A stretch of 64,000 nucleotides of DNA from Linanthus parryae. Lineage: Eukaryota > Streptophyta > Magnoliopsida > Ericales > Polemoniaceae. The position numbers and the translations under genes were made by a program. Below are positions 11,439-23,900 of this stretch, piece after piece. The notes below the pieces were generated by a model. That model saw only the letters and a program-made list of their open reading frames with translations, searched no databases and had not been told where the DNA came from. The stretch spans positions 5,977,501 to 6,041,500 of the forward strand of contig JALGPY010000005.1 of the NCBI GenBank assembly GCA_023055425.1, read 5' to 3'. Position 1 is the stretch's first letter; every line of letters starts with the position of its first letter.

Positions 11439-12065
11439 TCAGCCCAAAGAAAAAGAGGAGTCCAATTTAATATTCCGGCCCAACTGCTGAAAGTCAATTC
11501 TTGGCTTGATGCCCAAGACTTGGAGCGCCGGTGGTGGTGGTTCGATGCTTTCGGCAGCGTGGGAGTTGCAGAGGTTGGGGGATGTTGCTTTGAGGTTGTC
11601 GGGTTGGGATGCGATTGGAGGCTGGCAAGGGGTATTACTTCGATTGGCGGCATCTGAGCGAAGTGCAATACCTCCGGCGAATGGGACGGCTGGAGATTGG
11701 GTGGCTAGTGCTGATGTCGCGGTTCTTGCTGCTGGTTTGTCTGCTTGGAATAGCAGAATTGAAGCGGGGATGTCTGGGTTTGTGCTTGACGGTGAAGGCG
11801 GTGGTGGTTGGGTCTCCAGCAACACAGCCTTTGGCGACTGTGGTTGTTGATTCGTCGCGGTGGCTGCGAGTTGTTGCTCGTATGCCCTATATCCCGCAGA
11901 GTTTTTCCGCATACATTTTGTGAATCCGATCTTGATTTTCTTCGTAGTCCCGCTTATCCTATCCTCCTCTTCAGTCATGGGTCTTTGGAGAAAAAAATCT
12001 CCACAAATATCATGTTGACCACAAGTTGGAACTGTTAAGATCAGGGACAGTCTTGCACATTTCAT
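11439..12065 (-). CDS. Hypothetical ORF, possibly transposon ORF1
   Basis: A 208-codon frame starts with ATG at 12065. The N-terminal third is mixed and charged (MTEEEDRISGTTKKIKIG, residues ~30-47). The rest is rich in Pro, Ala, Ser and Gln (PQSPKAV, QPPPPSPSS, IEPPPPALQ) with no domain that I recognise. The acidic opening followed by basic residues resembles the start of plant LINE ORF1 proteins, which supports a transposon origin only weakly. The opposite strand is also open over part of this span, so coding status is doubtful. Confidence 0.25.
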   Translation of the reverse strand: MKCARLSLILTVPTCGQHDICGDFFLQRPMTEEEDRISGTTKKIKIGFTKCMRKNSAGYRAYEQQLAATATNQQPQSPKAVLLETQPPPPSPSSTNPDIPASILLFQADKPAARTATSALATQSPAVPFAGGIALRSDAANRSNTPCQPPIASQPDNLKATSPNLCNSHAAESIEPPPPALQVLGIKPRIDFQQLGRNIKLDSSFSLG

Positions 12066-12069
12066 TCAG

Positions 12070-12930
12070 CTCTTTGTTTTGTCCCTTCCTCGGCGTGTTT
12101 GTCTTTTATTCGTTTTCGTTCTTGAATCAAGGGTGGTCCTCCTTTTGCTTGATCCTAATTTGCTTGCAACTGCTTCTCTTTGTGATCTTGATGGCCTAGG
12201 CATCTCTCTGGTCAGCTGGATGAAGGTTTCTTTTTTCATTTTTTCTTTGTTCTGGTTGTTTGCTATTCCAGTAAGCAGGCTTAAAAGGACAACCCCTCAA
12301 ACGAAGCTTTTCAATGCTTCTATTAAAAGGACAACCACTCAAACGAAGCTTTTCAATGCTTCCATTTTGTCTCATGGCAAACTTGGCTGAGTTCGAATTC
12401 AACTAATTGGGATGTCTTGTTCATCCATCTTGTTTAATCACAAAATGTCGTTCCTCTTCCGCTTTATGGTCTGAGTTCTCGCAACCTCCCTCCTTCAATA
12501 GTTTGTAACCCCATCACGTTGAGCTACTTCAGCCCCAACATCCAAAGTAACTTAGATTCCAAATTTTGCAACAAATCAAGGTGGCCAATTGCAACGGACG
12601 GCCTCTTCTTTCATCTACATCGTTGTTGTGTTTTTAATGTCTTGGTTGTTAGCTCCGGTATACTTCATTGGTCAAGAAGTCCTTAGCTTTTGTTATTGTA
12701 CTGTACTTTGTAATGTTCTTGTTTAACTAATGTCATTGCTACTTTAAAAAAAGTTTTGAGTTCAAATCTTGAAGCAATCACTAGGGTAACAAACACTGAT
12801 TCAGTACAACTTGACATCAATCTGGGCATATTCTCACATCATCAAAAATAAAATAAATAACTAACAATACAGCATACAAGACCCAAAATTGAGTACCAAA
12901 AAGAGTATAAAAAAACGTAAATTTAAGCTA
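12070..12930. other. Non-coding stretch with a 42-bp tandem duplication
   Basis: At 12281-12364 a 42-base unit (TTAAAAGGACAACC...TTCAATGCTTC) occurs twice in tandem. The end of the stretch (about 12690-12747, ...TTGTAATGTTCTTG...TTGCTACTTTAAAAAAA) resembles the 3' end and poly-A of a LINE on the plus strand. No gene is supported. Confidence 0.35.
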
Positions 12931-12940
12931 CACACCGGAG

Positions 12941-15478
12941 TTACATACCAACCACAATTAACTTCGCACTAAGGGGTAACAATTTCTTTAGATCTTTGAC
13001 ATCTTGGTCTACTTCTGCCCGTCGCTTTCGAACTTTCTGCATAGGTTCTGTTGGGTGCCTGGGATTGATAACTAATTTTTCAAGATTGACAGCATTCGTT
13101 ACAACATACTCGACCATCTCAAAGTTGGCAGCAACCCCCAGGAACCCAAATGTTTCTACTTCTTTTAGGCTTCCATGAGGTTGCACCACAACAGTTTGTT
13201 CAACTCGCCGTACTTGAGGATACATTGGGGCAAACTGCAGGAAACAAATCACATCCTGATAAATTTCGAGGTCGTAATGAGTTAACTTAAGAATATAAAG
13301 AAAAAGGTTTGTTTACCTTCAGTGTAAGCTTTGCCAAAACAGGAGCTGCTGCAATTAATTTGGTGTAAGTGTTCAATGTTATGTCACTGTCCAATGTAAA
13401 CTCTAGTATCAGATGCCTGAGATTACGGAGCTCGCCAAAATCGGGTAACTCGTCGCGTAGCTGTTTTCACAAAAAACATCGAAACATTAAAAGTTAGTAC
13501 TGATTATAGTGCTGGATGATTGCAAAAAGTAATTATTATCAGAACTTACCCCGCCCAAATGCAGACACAGTGTCAAAGTATCTAACTGCGCCAGAAGGCA
13601 TCCAAAAGGAACAAGAGCATACGTCACATCCTCACGAAGTGCCCCTCCAAGATCCAACTCAGTGAGACGGGGGTTGCTACCAATATAAAACTTCACTACT
13701 CTCCCGTAGTAAACAAATTTTTCCAGCTTGGGAGCTTGTATCTTAATCTTTCGCACTATTCTACAACTGTGGCACTCCAGGTACTTCAACGCGGGAGGAT
13801 CAACAACTCTTAGATACGAAAGTGTGCTCGAGAATGTAACTGATAACACCTCCAGATAAGGACACTTGGACAACAAGTATTTGAGAAGTGGACCATCAAC
13901 ATTCACGTAGTTAAGACGAAGGCTTCTAAGGTTCACAAGGTTGGTCACGTTTGATACACTCGTGATGTAATCACGACATTCCTTAGAAATTGTATGAACC
14001 CCATGAACGCGGCACGCCGAAAAATCGAGATCTACCGTTTTGACTCTCTTGCGTATCATAAATTTTATCCACTCGTCGATGTCTTGAGCAGCACTTGTGT
14101 CCAAGTCAAACTTCACACTGAACTCTTCGATACAAGGACATTCATGCAATGTAACCACACGATTCACCCATGTACGGACCTTGGACCTCAATAGATTTAG
14201 TCGTCTTTTTAATTCATAGTGGTTGTTGTTGCACCTGTAATCTAGGACATATTGTTCTCCAGACCCGAAGTTTAGACGGCCAGTCATTTTCCATAAATCC
14301 CGCCATCTTTTGGAGAGGATACTGCTCCTTCCAACTTCATTAAATGTTAAATGGGATAGTATGTCGACAAGAACTTCGTTAGGCAGTTGGCTTATGCGGT
14401 CTACCACATTATTGGCACTCTGATCGTAAAAACAAATTGATTAGAAACGGGTTACCAAAGATTGACATGTAACAATACCACTGCAGTAACCATGCAAAAA
14501 TCTGCCGTACCTGGTTGGCAACCCTAATCTAAAATCTGAAGTAACTAAGAATACCATTGCAGTAACCATGCAAAATATCTGTAATGCCTAGTTGGCAGCC
14601 CTAATCTAAAATCTGAAGTATCAGAGCACGTTCTCTCGTTTGAGCACTAAACTCAGCCAACTTTGTTTGATGCATGATTCCACTCATTAGGTAATTTTGC
14701 ATTGGTGGTAAGGTGAAGAGTGTTTTATGAAGACTTTTAGTGCTAGAATGAGGTGACCTAGCTATTCACCCATAGGGGTTCTGGTGCACTAGGGCAAAAC
14801 AATATTCATGCATGTTATCGTGTGTTTTTCAACTAGCTTGGCAAAATTTTGAGAGAAGGGCACCAGGGCACTTCGTTCCTATGCACTTGAACTTTGATGT
14901 GAAGGTGAAAAATGAAACTCGACTGAATTGGTGGAGGAATGAGGTGGTACCGAGATATTAGGGCATTGGTGATCAATCTTTTGTAAGTGATTTTCCTTCA
15001 GTTTAGCAAAGTTGTGAGAGAGGCACTAATACGCTTGAAGTGCACTGAAGTGCCCAAACAACTCCTGCCCCAAACCTTGGTGGAAGCATGATTAGTGATA
15101 TTAAGAGATTATGATGATGGAGTGAGGTCGCTGGCGCCTAGACAGAGGGCAAAGAGCGCACAGCTGAACATGATTGTTCCCACCTCCCAGTCAAAGCTAG
15201 TCAAGTTTTACAGGATGATTTTAGGAGAATTTTTTTTACTGCTCCATTATAGAGCACCACGTGGTGCTCTACAACCAATTGAAGTTCCATAAACTGTGTG
15301 ATGCAAAATTTCTCCAATTAGACTATTTTTATAAATGAAAATGTGTTATTTTAAATTTTGTTTCTTCAAACAGAAAATAATAGAAAAAATAAAACAAAGT
15401 CAAAATTAATAATAACATGAAGAAGCAAAGAGACAATAAGAGTCCAACCTGAATTTCAGACACAGTAGATTCTGCCAT
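12941..15478 (-). CDS. F-box/LRR/FBD protein gene, copy C
   Basis: Close paralogue of the gene at 5410-8266 and the same predicted role (SCF substrate receptor, target unknown). Proposed minus-strand exons are 15478-15449 (MAESTVSEIQ), 14419-13550 (F-box VDRISQLPNEVLVDILS at ~16-32, SKRW near 45, then LRRs), 13460-13317 (LPDFGELRNLRHL) and 13234-12941 (FBD, ending LSAKLIVVGM). All introns are GT-AG and phase 0; about 445 residues. At the position of copy B's internal ATG this gene has GTG (14407-14405), and an out-of-frame ATG begins one base upstream and meets a stop after two codons. Without the upstream exon the next in-frame Met lies beyond the F-box core, so the exon at 15478 is needed for a normal protein. 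Confidence 0.8.
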
Positions 15479-16272
15479 CACAGTTATAGCCTCTATCCAA
15501 TTATCAAGTAACCTGCAAAGAGCACCAACAAGAACAAGATCATGTTAAGTATCAACTGAAAACCGTAAATCACCTTACCTGATCATAATACAAGTCAAAA
15601 AATAAATTTTGTATAAGTTTGATTGGTTAAAACAGATTTGGTTGAGGCATAATGGACTTTTTCAGCTAGCTCGCTAGTAGGAAGGGGGGTGAGTTTGTGT
15701 GTTTCAGTTCTTTTGCTTTTCGTTTGCAGATAGATCTGCACTTCTTAAAGTACCGCAGACCAAACTATGATACTAGTACCTTATCAACAAAATAAAAAGT
15801 ATTCAGAAGATTACCCAAAAAGGTAGTGAGATTTATTTTTCTTTTGCAGATGTTGTAGTTTAGCAAATTGTGATAACAGATCTGAATTGTGAGAACAAGT
15901 CTGGAATAGATCAAAGCTTTTATTTATTGATTTATTTATTTTGCATAGAGGGCAAAGCCAGAGTCGTGAAGATGGTTATGAAGACGGCAAAATTAAAAAG
16001 ACACGGTTCTGATCAACAGCACATACAGATATGGATTCTTTGAAGACCAATTGTCAGAGAAAAAAACACCTATATGGTCTGAAAAAAACGATGTAGGATT
16101 AAACGCATTTGAACATCATTACTTCTTGCGACGATACCTCAATTGACAGCAATCAATAACTTAATCAGCCTTTTGTGCTTAATCTGCAATTCAATCTTCG
16201 ACTGCACCCAATAAATTAAACCTTTCTACAGTTCCTCGCCGCCTTCAATTTACTCTCATATATCTCTCCCAC

Positions 16273-16368
16273 TCTCTGGGAGTAATTATTTTTGCTTCAA
16301 TATCAATACATCACATGACACGTTAGTAACATGTAATTTGCTCTTAGAGCAAACAAAAATTCCTCCAC
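16273..16368. mobile_element. Small MITE-like insertion specific to copy C
   Basis: A 96-base segment present in the copy C block interrupts sequence continuous in copy B (CTCTCCCAC joined to GCCTAGGG near 9174). Its ends form imperfect inverted repeats: GAGTAATTATTTTTGCT (16280-16296) against AGCAAACAAAAATTCCTC (16348-16365). A CCAC repeat flanks it. It is too short to code for anything. Confidence 0.5.
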
Positions 16369-16754
16369 GCTAGGGTTACAAGGGAGATGTAGAGAGTACA
16401 TATATATATATATATATATACACACATGGCGCACAGGGAAGAACTTGGACGGATGGGCCTCTTTTTCAAACCACTAGCCTCACGTAATTCTTTTTTCTTT
16501 TCTTTTTTTGCTTTTCTCTAAAAGACAAATTGGCACTGTTTGTTTTCTTTTTCTTTTTTTTTTAGGGAAAGGCGGTGGTTTATTCTAAAAAGATATGTAT
16601 TCAAAAAATATATTTTTCTCTTAAAACAAAAAGAAGTTAATTTTCTTATTCACTACAGCTATGTGGTTCACTTATAACCGCTTGATGTTATGAAAATCAA
16701 TGGTCTGAGGGTTGACGATAATGCTTTTCAAAATTCTAGTGGCATCTGGCCACG

Positions 16755-16756
<2 letters not shown>

Positions 16757-16801
<45 letters not shown>
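16757..16801. repeat. Poly-T tract (~44 T)
   Basis: A long T run lies just left of the LINE fragment. On the minus strand it would be a poly-A tail, so it may mark the 3' end of an unidentified minus-strand retroelement. Confidence 0.7.
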
Positions 16802-16803
<2 letters not shown>

Positions 16804-16852
16804 GAGAGGCCACATCAAAAATACTGTTTATGTACTTTTAATGTTAATGGGA

Positions 16853-18232
16853 CAAATTTGAACCCTTCGGGTAGAGTATAATGAGCTGCTGAAGTTGGAG
16901 GAGGCGTTATGGCATCAGCGGTCTCGGATTTCGTGGTTAAAATTGGGGGACAACAATACCCGGTACTTTCATCAGCGGGCTACCATGTGTAGGGCAAGGA
17001 ATGCGATGCTTGGGATTGAAGACGTCTCCGGAAATTGGATAGATAACAACGAGGACGTGGTTCACGTGCTATCCCAATACTTTACGGAGTTGTTCACTAG
17101 TTGAAATTCTTCAGATCACGAAATTGATAGAGTTGTCGGGCTGGTGCCTCCTCTTTTCATGGATGAACACAAGGCAGGCTTGGCAGCCCCGTTCACTCCC
17201 AAGGAAGTTCATGATGCGTTGTTTATGATGGTGTCACACAAGTCTCCAGGAAAAGACGTTTTTCCACTGGCGTTTTTTCATAAGCTTTAGCCTACGGTGG
17301 GGGAAGAAGGTACGTCGGCTTGTTTGGGTATTCTAAATAACGGTGATGAGGTACACTCGCTTAATCACACTCTTATTGTCTTAATTCCTAAGATTAAACA
17401 ACCTCGTCGACCGTCTGATATAGACCGATTAGTTTATGTATGGGGATTAATTATAAAATCATCACCACGGCCATCGCAAACCGTTTAAAAGGAGTTATGA
17501 TAGTATTGTTTCTTCTGATCATAGTGTGTTTGTGCCGGGACGTCTTATTACTGATATTTTTTATTATTGACTATGAGATTATCCATACGATGGATACGAG
17601 GATGAAAGGAAAAAAAGGGTATGATGGCCTTTAAAGCCGATATGAGCAACGCATATGACAGGGTAGAGTGGAAGTATCTCAGGGCTATTTTGCTAAAGAT
17701 GGGTTGTGACGATAATTTTGTCTCACTAATCATGAGTTGCATTTCTACAGTGCGATATTCTTTTGTTCGCAACGGGGAGGTGGTTGGTGAAATTGTCCCA
17801 TAGTGTGGGTTGCGACAGGGGTGCCCTTTATCGCCATACCTCTTTCTGTTATGTACTGAGGATTTTATCTCATTCACTCTTGGATGCTAGCAAGAATGGA
17901 CGGATAACACCCATGCGTGCATCTAGATCCGGCCTAGTCGTCTCTCACCTCTTGTTCGCAGACGACAGTATTTTCTTTACCAAAGCTGACAAATCAGAAG
18001 TACAGACGTTGTTGGATATTTTGCAGGATTATGAGAGGGCATCGGGGCAACAAATTAATCTTCAGAAATCTGCGGCTATGTTCTCTAGCAATGTGCCACA
18101 ACAACAACATGAGATGCTTTGCAGACTTGCGGGTATATAACTTGTCTCAGTGTTTGATAAGTACCAGGGTTTAGCGTCGAAGGTTGGGAGATCGCGAACG
18201 ACGCCTTTTTCCGGTATACTGGAAAGGGTAAG
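16853..18232 (+). mobile_element. Degenerate LINE, left part (reverse transcriptase)
   Basis: Remnant of a plant L1-type non-LTR retrotransposon ORF2. Readable pieces in order are the segment before the RT (QRSRISWLKLGDNNTRYFHQR, near 16910-16975, written in two blocks: QRSRISWLKLGD and NNTRYFHQR), the RT fingers/palm (MMAFKADMSNAYDRVEWKYL, 17621-17680), and the catalytic region with the F-A-D-D motif (LLFADDSIFFTKA, about 17950-17990). The frame is broken by several stops and frameshifts (for example near 17101, 17290 and 17802), so it is inactive. It continues at 37854 after a later LTR insertion at the GTAAG duplication 18228-18232. Confidence 0.82.
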
Positions 18233-19621
18233 TGAAACAACCCGGAATCTCGGTTCAGGGTTAACGCGACAATCGATAACCAAAAGTAGATTATTAACTA
18301 TTAAATTTACATTTCGGTTAAAGTACATAACAAAATTTCGATATTAAGTACAATCTAAAACGAATCGTGTGTGATCTACTAAGTGATCTGACTTAAGCTA
18401 AACTTCTTCATCTCGATCCGCGTTCCCATTCCCCAAACTTGATTGACGACCTGCGGTTTTAAAATGGCAAATGCCGACGCAGTTTTGAATAAATAATCAG
18501 TAAAAACTGAGTAAATACATACTACGACATGTAAAGCAACGAGTGGCACGGAAGCATGAGTTGAAACAAATTAGAAGATTTTAACAGTAAAGCTATCATG
18601 TTGGAGAATTTGGATCAACTTGAAGTAACCGAGTAACAAAAACCTCTCAATTTAATAACATTGAGAAACCACGAGTAGTTGGTAAAATATCCAGAGTAAA
18701 CAAGTTCATTTGAACTGATAACGATAGTACTTCATGAGTAGCCAAGATTTACAATTCATTTCAAATCAATTAGGGCATATCAAGAGCCACAAACAACATT
18801 AATAAGTAGCCAATTTTGAATTTCGACTTCAATCAACAGTTTAATTTAGCTGAGGCGTGTCAAGAGCCACCAACAGGATCGATGTAAACAGAGGGATCAC
18901 GAAATAATCACTAAAGGTTCCTTCTAGGGTCTATCAAACCCTATTTCACCCGAGCGTTAAGGGAGCCCATTCGTCAACCCCGCTCACAACATTAGCTAAA
19001 AGGCCTTAAGTGTCGACACCCCTATACCGTAGTGACCCTTACAAGTATAAGTAGCACTCTATAGCTCTATAAACCCCTTGGCCTCAATATCTTGATACAT
19101 TTTGGCTCATCGGGGGCGGATTTTTGAACATTGACGTTCTATCCAATAATAAGAAGCATTGCTTCAATGGTCTTAGCCATAAGAAAATGGAGGATCGCTT
19201 GACGCCTCCCATTAATAACAGTACTTTGTACATCGTCCTAAGTCTATTAGAGGTATTTTATTTCTTCTCTTTCACATAACCAGAATCGGAATATCAAAAT
19301 TTCACATGTAATTTCCGAGAGTTCTAAAAGGAGATGAATAAAATAGTTTAACAAATTTTGGGTGGAAAACATGCATTCTCATACTATTTCATATAACAAA
19401 CATTCATTTGAAACATCAAACACAAACGCACATTTTGATATGAAAATGCCGTACATATGTACTTACCTTTGAGCCAAGAACGGAGAAAATCAAAGCTAGC
19501 ACTCCGGCTATAACGCTCATCTCATATAAATCCGGGTCTCACGGTCAATGCAGCAGCACGAAATAATACGCCAACTTGGTACGAGCACAACGACTGGATA
19601 CAAACAAGTCAAGTATACAGT

Positions 19622-20247
19622 TGTGCACAAGAGATTCCGGCAGGGAGACCTCCGTGTACACCGTACGTAGTGGATCAGGGATCGCACAGGAAGAGTAGGG
19701 GTGTGTGTAGGGAGAGAGTAAGTCAGTAGCAATGTCTGAGAGAGAGACAGAGGTTTGGCAGAGCTTCCGCGTATGGCAGTGTGTCCTCCTTTGTATGGAA
19801 AGGTTAACGATCTATATATACTGGAGAACATGACCGTTGTAGTGTGGTTAATGCGCCCATTAATGGCGGCTTAATTAGCTTAACCATAACGGCACGTTCG
19901 TCCGAGTATATAGGAACCGTTAGAGCACGTGGTGCGCGAATACCGGAACCGTTACGAGGTTGACCGGGTTTGACCGGATTGACCGGATCTAGGGAGCTCG
20001 TGCCATAGATCTCTCAAAACAGTTACTAAAGGTCGCGTGCGGGCTTGGCTCGCACGCGACAGGGCTTACTCTAGCCTCCAAACCACTAAGTCCCTACAGG
20101 TCCCGTGCAGTGGTATGCGAGGGCTCTGTCTCGCAGCCCCCACATGGATCAGCTCGACTGGTGATCCAGTGTGTGTGGAGCACAATATGGTGTGCTGGAT
20201 GGTTGCCACGTGGCCAAGATCTGTCGTGTCAGAAAGCAGTATCTACA
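19622..20247 (-). repeat. 3' LTR of the Tat-type element
   Basis: A 626-bp direct repeat of 34396-35021. It begins TGTGCACAAG and ends GTATCTACA on the plus strand. The two differences I see from the other LTR are C versus A near 19628/34402 and A versus G within CATTAATGG/CATTGATGG. It lies downstream of pol because the element reads on the minus strand. Confidence 0.93.
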
Positions 20248-20262
20248 TTAGCCCCCTTTCTG
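20248..20262 (-). promoter_or_regulatory. Polypurine tract of the Tat-type element
   Basis: Immediately inside the 3' LTR the minus strand reads CAGAAAGGGGGCTAA. A purine-rich run touching the 3' LTR is the expected plus-strand primer of LTR retrotransposon reverse transcription. Confidence 0.7.
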
Positions 20263-20927
20263 CGCGTGAAGGCTCATAGCCGTATAGACTTCCATGCGCG
20301 GAAACCAACATGCGCGTCGCCGCCACGCACCAATTCAAATACGGGTAAGTTCAGCCCCCGTGCGTGTCATTATGACCTAAAACCCCTAGAGTCGTGCCGT
20401 CTGACCTTTAGGGTTTTAGGCGTGACGTCAGCTTGTCCTGTGATTGCGCGATACGACGGTGACGGTTGCGATTCGACTACTGAAGGGACGCAACCCTTCA
20501 TTCTTTTGGATAAATACCTTGTATCCCCATTATTGCAAAGCATCACTTCTTTCTCTTAAAGTGAATGGTACCCGGAGATCTTCGAGAGCAGATCCAGATA
20601 ATCAACCACCAGTTCAGAACTGCAAATCGTATTCTTCAATTGTGCATATCCAAGCAGGCTTCAAGAAAACAAGGTTGGCCTTGTTTGATTTAAGATACCA
20701 GTGTTTGCCTTGAACTGCGTTGAATCTGTAAATCCATGAAATTTGTGAAGAGGCTTTGATCTTTGAACCCGCTTCGTTTTAATCTTTCAACGATATTGGA
20801 TCTTGCAACTCCCCAATTTCTGAAATCGGTACCGGAACTGTTCGCTTTCCTTTGCATAGATCTCGAATTCCAAAATTCAAACTGAAGTGTGGTATTTCTC
20901 CCCCCTTTTTCTTGCCCTTCCGCAGGA

Positions 20928-23900
20928 ATGGCCAAGACAAGAGTAACCAGACCCGTCAAGGAAGATGAAGAGATGCCCGAGCTTCTGCAGGCTTTGTGGC
21001 GGAAAGCCCCCTTTCTGGGTGGGAAAGATTTCTATCATGCGAGGGTGAAGGCGAAGAGGATGCCAGATCCTGTTCCAGTTGAGCGATTGCTGACGCTGAC
21101 TCGCCCAGTTAACTCAGCCTTGCTCGAGTTGATTGGCTCCGAGGATGTAGTTCGATTGGGGATCGAGAATGGGCACTTCCCATACACTGCGATTTCTACT
21201 CAGGCGTTCGTCCAGAAATTGGACTATATGGATGAGTGGATTGACCACGTGTTGGATCATCACGCCGAGACTCTTAATGAAGCCGGCGTATACTTTGCTA
21301 TCCGTGCTATGAAGGGTGCTGCCGTGAAGTTGGATCAGTCCATGCTTCTAGACCTTTTGTCCCGTTACTCGCCTGCGACTCATACGTTCCATTTTGCTGA
21401 GTTCGAGGCTGCCCCGACACTCGAGGACGTTCAAATGCTGTACGAGCTTTCCCCCATGGGCGAGGTGGACCCTTTGAGTCCCTTGAGGACATCTGCGGAG
21501 ATGGCCTTGTACGCGCAGATGGAGGAGTGCTTAGCAGAGGTAAAGAAAATCTCCACTCGGTGGACCACTACAAAGCCTCTTCCGAACTGGCAGCTGGTTG
21601 ATACGTCTGCGAAGAATACCTGGAACAAGTGGTTGCAGTACTTCTTCCGAGACTATGCGAACAGCAGCATTACCAAGAAGCTTCTGAGCGAGGACCCGGA
21701 GGCCGAGAATTACGTAGAAGGCAAGGGTTATCATTTAACCCTTTGTGCTTTCCTCTGTGTCTGGCTGTCGAGGTACCTGATTGATGGTCACCCCCATGAC
21801 GGAGTCTTCTACCATGTGTTGCCGCTTGCTGTGAGGCTCGCTCTTGGCCAGAGAGTCGCACTCGGACCCTTGGTCTTGGGCACGCTATATTATAGGCTGG
21901 ATCAGCTGGTTCTGGCGATGAGAGAGTCGCGTGGCCGCCTCGATGTTCTGACCTTTGTCAACATTTCCTTTTTGACAATGTGGGTTTTCGAGCGCTGGCC
22001 GTCTTATGCTCCAACTGCTCTCCAACTTGATAAGTGGTGTCCCCCAGGCGAGACAGAAGCGCGCAACAGCGGAAGAGCTGCGAGATGGTTTGGAGCAAGC
22101 AATACCAAGTGCGCTTGGAGTTTGATATGCGACAAACGAAAGGAGTTTACTGCCAGGCCCTATGCCACGCGTATCGAGAATGTGCGATGGTTTCCAAAAC
22201 TATACCCCTCCAAAGGTATGGTCTTCTCAGAAGAACTTCTCTTTGAAAAGGGGCCGCATTTCCACGAGCGCTATCGTGAGTTCTTTTGCTGGTGTCTGCG
22301 AGGTTCCCTTCCTGCCCTTGGAGAGCATATTCGTGAGCTCGCGCCAAGGTATGAAAGGCTTACAGTGGATGTTGACCCCACTCGGGTTTCTCCTCAGTTT
22401 GGTTTTGATGCGGTGGCCCCATCAATCTGGCCCCAGTCTATTATCAGAGGGTGCTACAAGCGCTTGCTAACAAAGGAGTGCAAGACGGTCTTCATGAACA
22501 ATCTTCCCTTTGAGCAGCCTGCGGGAACTCGCACGGGTGGTTGTTCCCAGAACTGGCTCGCATACTGGGTTGCCCAGCAAACGAGGATTGAGACGGAGGC
22601 GGCGGCGCAGCCGGGTAGGGCCCCCTTGATCAAAAGAAACTCTTTTCCGTTTCGCCCCAATTGCAGTTTGAGCGAGTCTGAGTATGGTTGCTACTCGCTG
22701 TGGGACGGCGAGAACCATTTGTGCCCTGATTTCATTCTGAAGGAGCAAGTCGACGCAATCAAGAAGGGCGACACGCATGTCGTCAGATATAGCAAGGCGT
22801 TTGCTGAGGTAAGCAATTCCTTCACGTGCGTTAATTTTTTGATTTGCTTACGCTGATGCTTTCGTTATGTACTGTTTTAGTGTCATGTGCGGAGGTTCGC
22901 AGCTGGAGATCGCTCCAAATCGCTGGTGAACACCATTGTTGCCACCAGAAGACAAGGGCAGTCCTTCCGGCAAGCATGGAAAATGGACGCCGAGGTCGAA
23001 ACAAAGGTTCGCGCAGTCATGAATACTTTTTCTGACTCGCTGATAGACAACCCTCCGGCTCCGTCTCCTCCTAGAGATGACTCGTCCCCTCCAGCGACTG
23101 CAGCACCGAGAGTGAAGAGACCTAGGCAAAAGGGGATTACGATTTCTTCCCCCAGGAGTGCTCCAGCTTCTCCCCCAGTGAGGTCCCTTTCCATCAAGGA
23201 CAAAGGCAATGGTCGCATGCCCAGCAAAGTGCGAAAAGATCTCGCAGTTGAGACTTTCGTTCCATTCAACCAAGAGGAAGAGGAAGAGAGGCAGGAGCCC
23301 CAGGCAAGTGATGAAGAAGAAGAAGGAACAGTTGTGATGCGCGAGGAAGAGTCAGGAGGTACTTCCGTCGCATCTCCTTGCCCTTTATCATAACTCCTTT
23401 GCAATTCTTTTCTTTGAACCAATTGTGTATTCGCAGATGATGATGATGAAGCCGTTGGTGGCCTTGTGACCAAGAGGCAAAAGAGAGATGCGCATTCTGG
23501 CATTTCAGATGATCCCATAAGCGAGGATGTTCTTGCTGAGTCTCGGAAGACAGCCGCGGAGGCTGCTGAAAGAAGAAGGCAGCGAGAGGAAGAGGAGCTT
23601 GAGCGTGTGAAACAGCGGAGCCTGGAAGAGCAGCATGTTGACGACTTAGTGCGTCCAGTTGGTGAGGAAGACGAGCTTCCCGAAGAAGTGGCTCCTCATG
23701 TGGAGGAGGAAGATGAGGTTCCTGGAGAGGATGCAGCAGCACTAGAGCAAGTCCAAGCGGACTTCGAAGAGATCGCAGGCGGCGACAAAGGTGAGATCTT
23801 CAATCTCGCAGTAACTTATAGAGATGTAATTGTGGGTGCGTTAAAGCACGGTGTGTCAAAGCCTGACATTCGCCGCTTGTTGGTAGGCAAATGCGGAGAA

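Noticed and set aside
20037..20560. Open frames in and beside the LTR (also repeated at 34811-35146)
   Set aside because: They are duplicated only because the LTR is duplicated, show no domain and differ after the LTR edge.
22883..23742. Long minus-strand frames opposite the PMD exons
   Set aside because: Low-complexity Ser/Leu/His translations that mirror the Glu/Lys-rich coding exons; shadows of the real frame.
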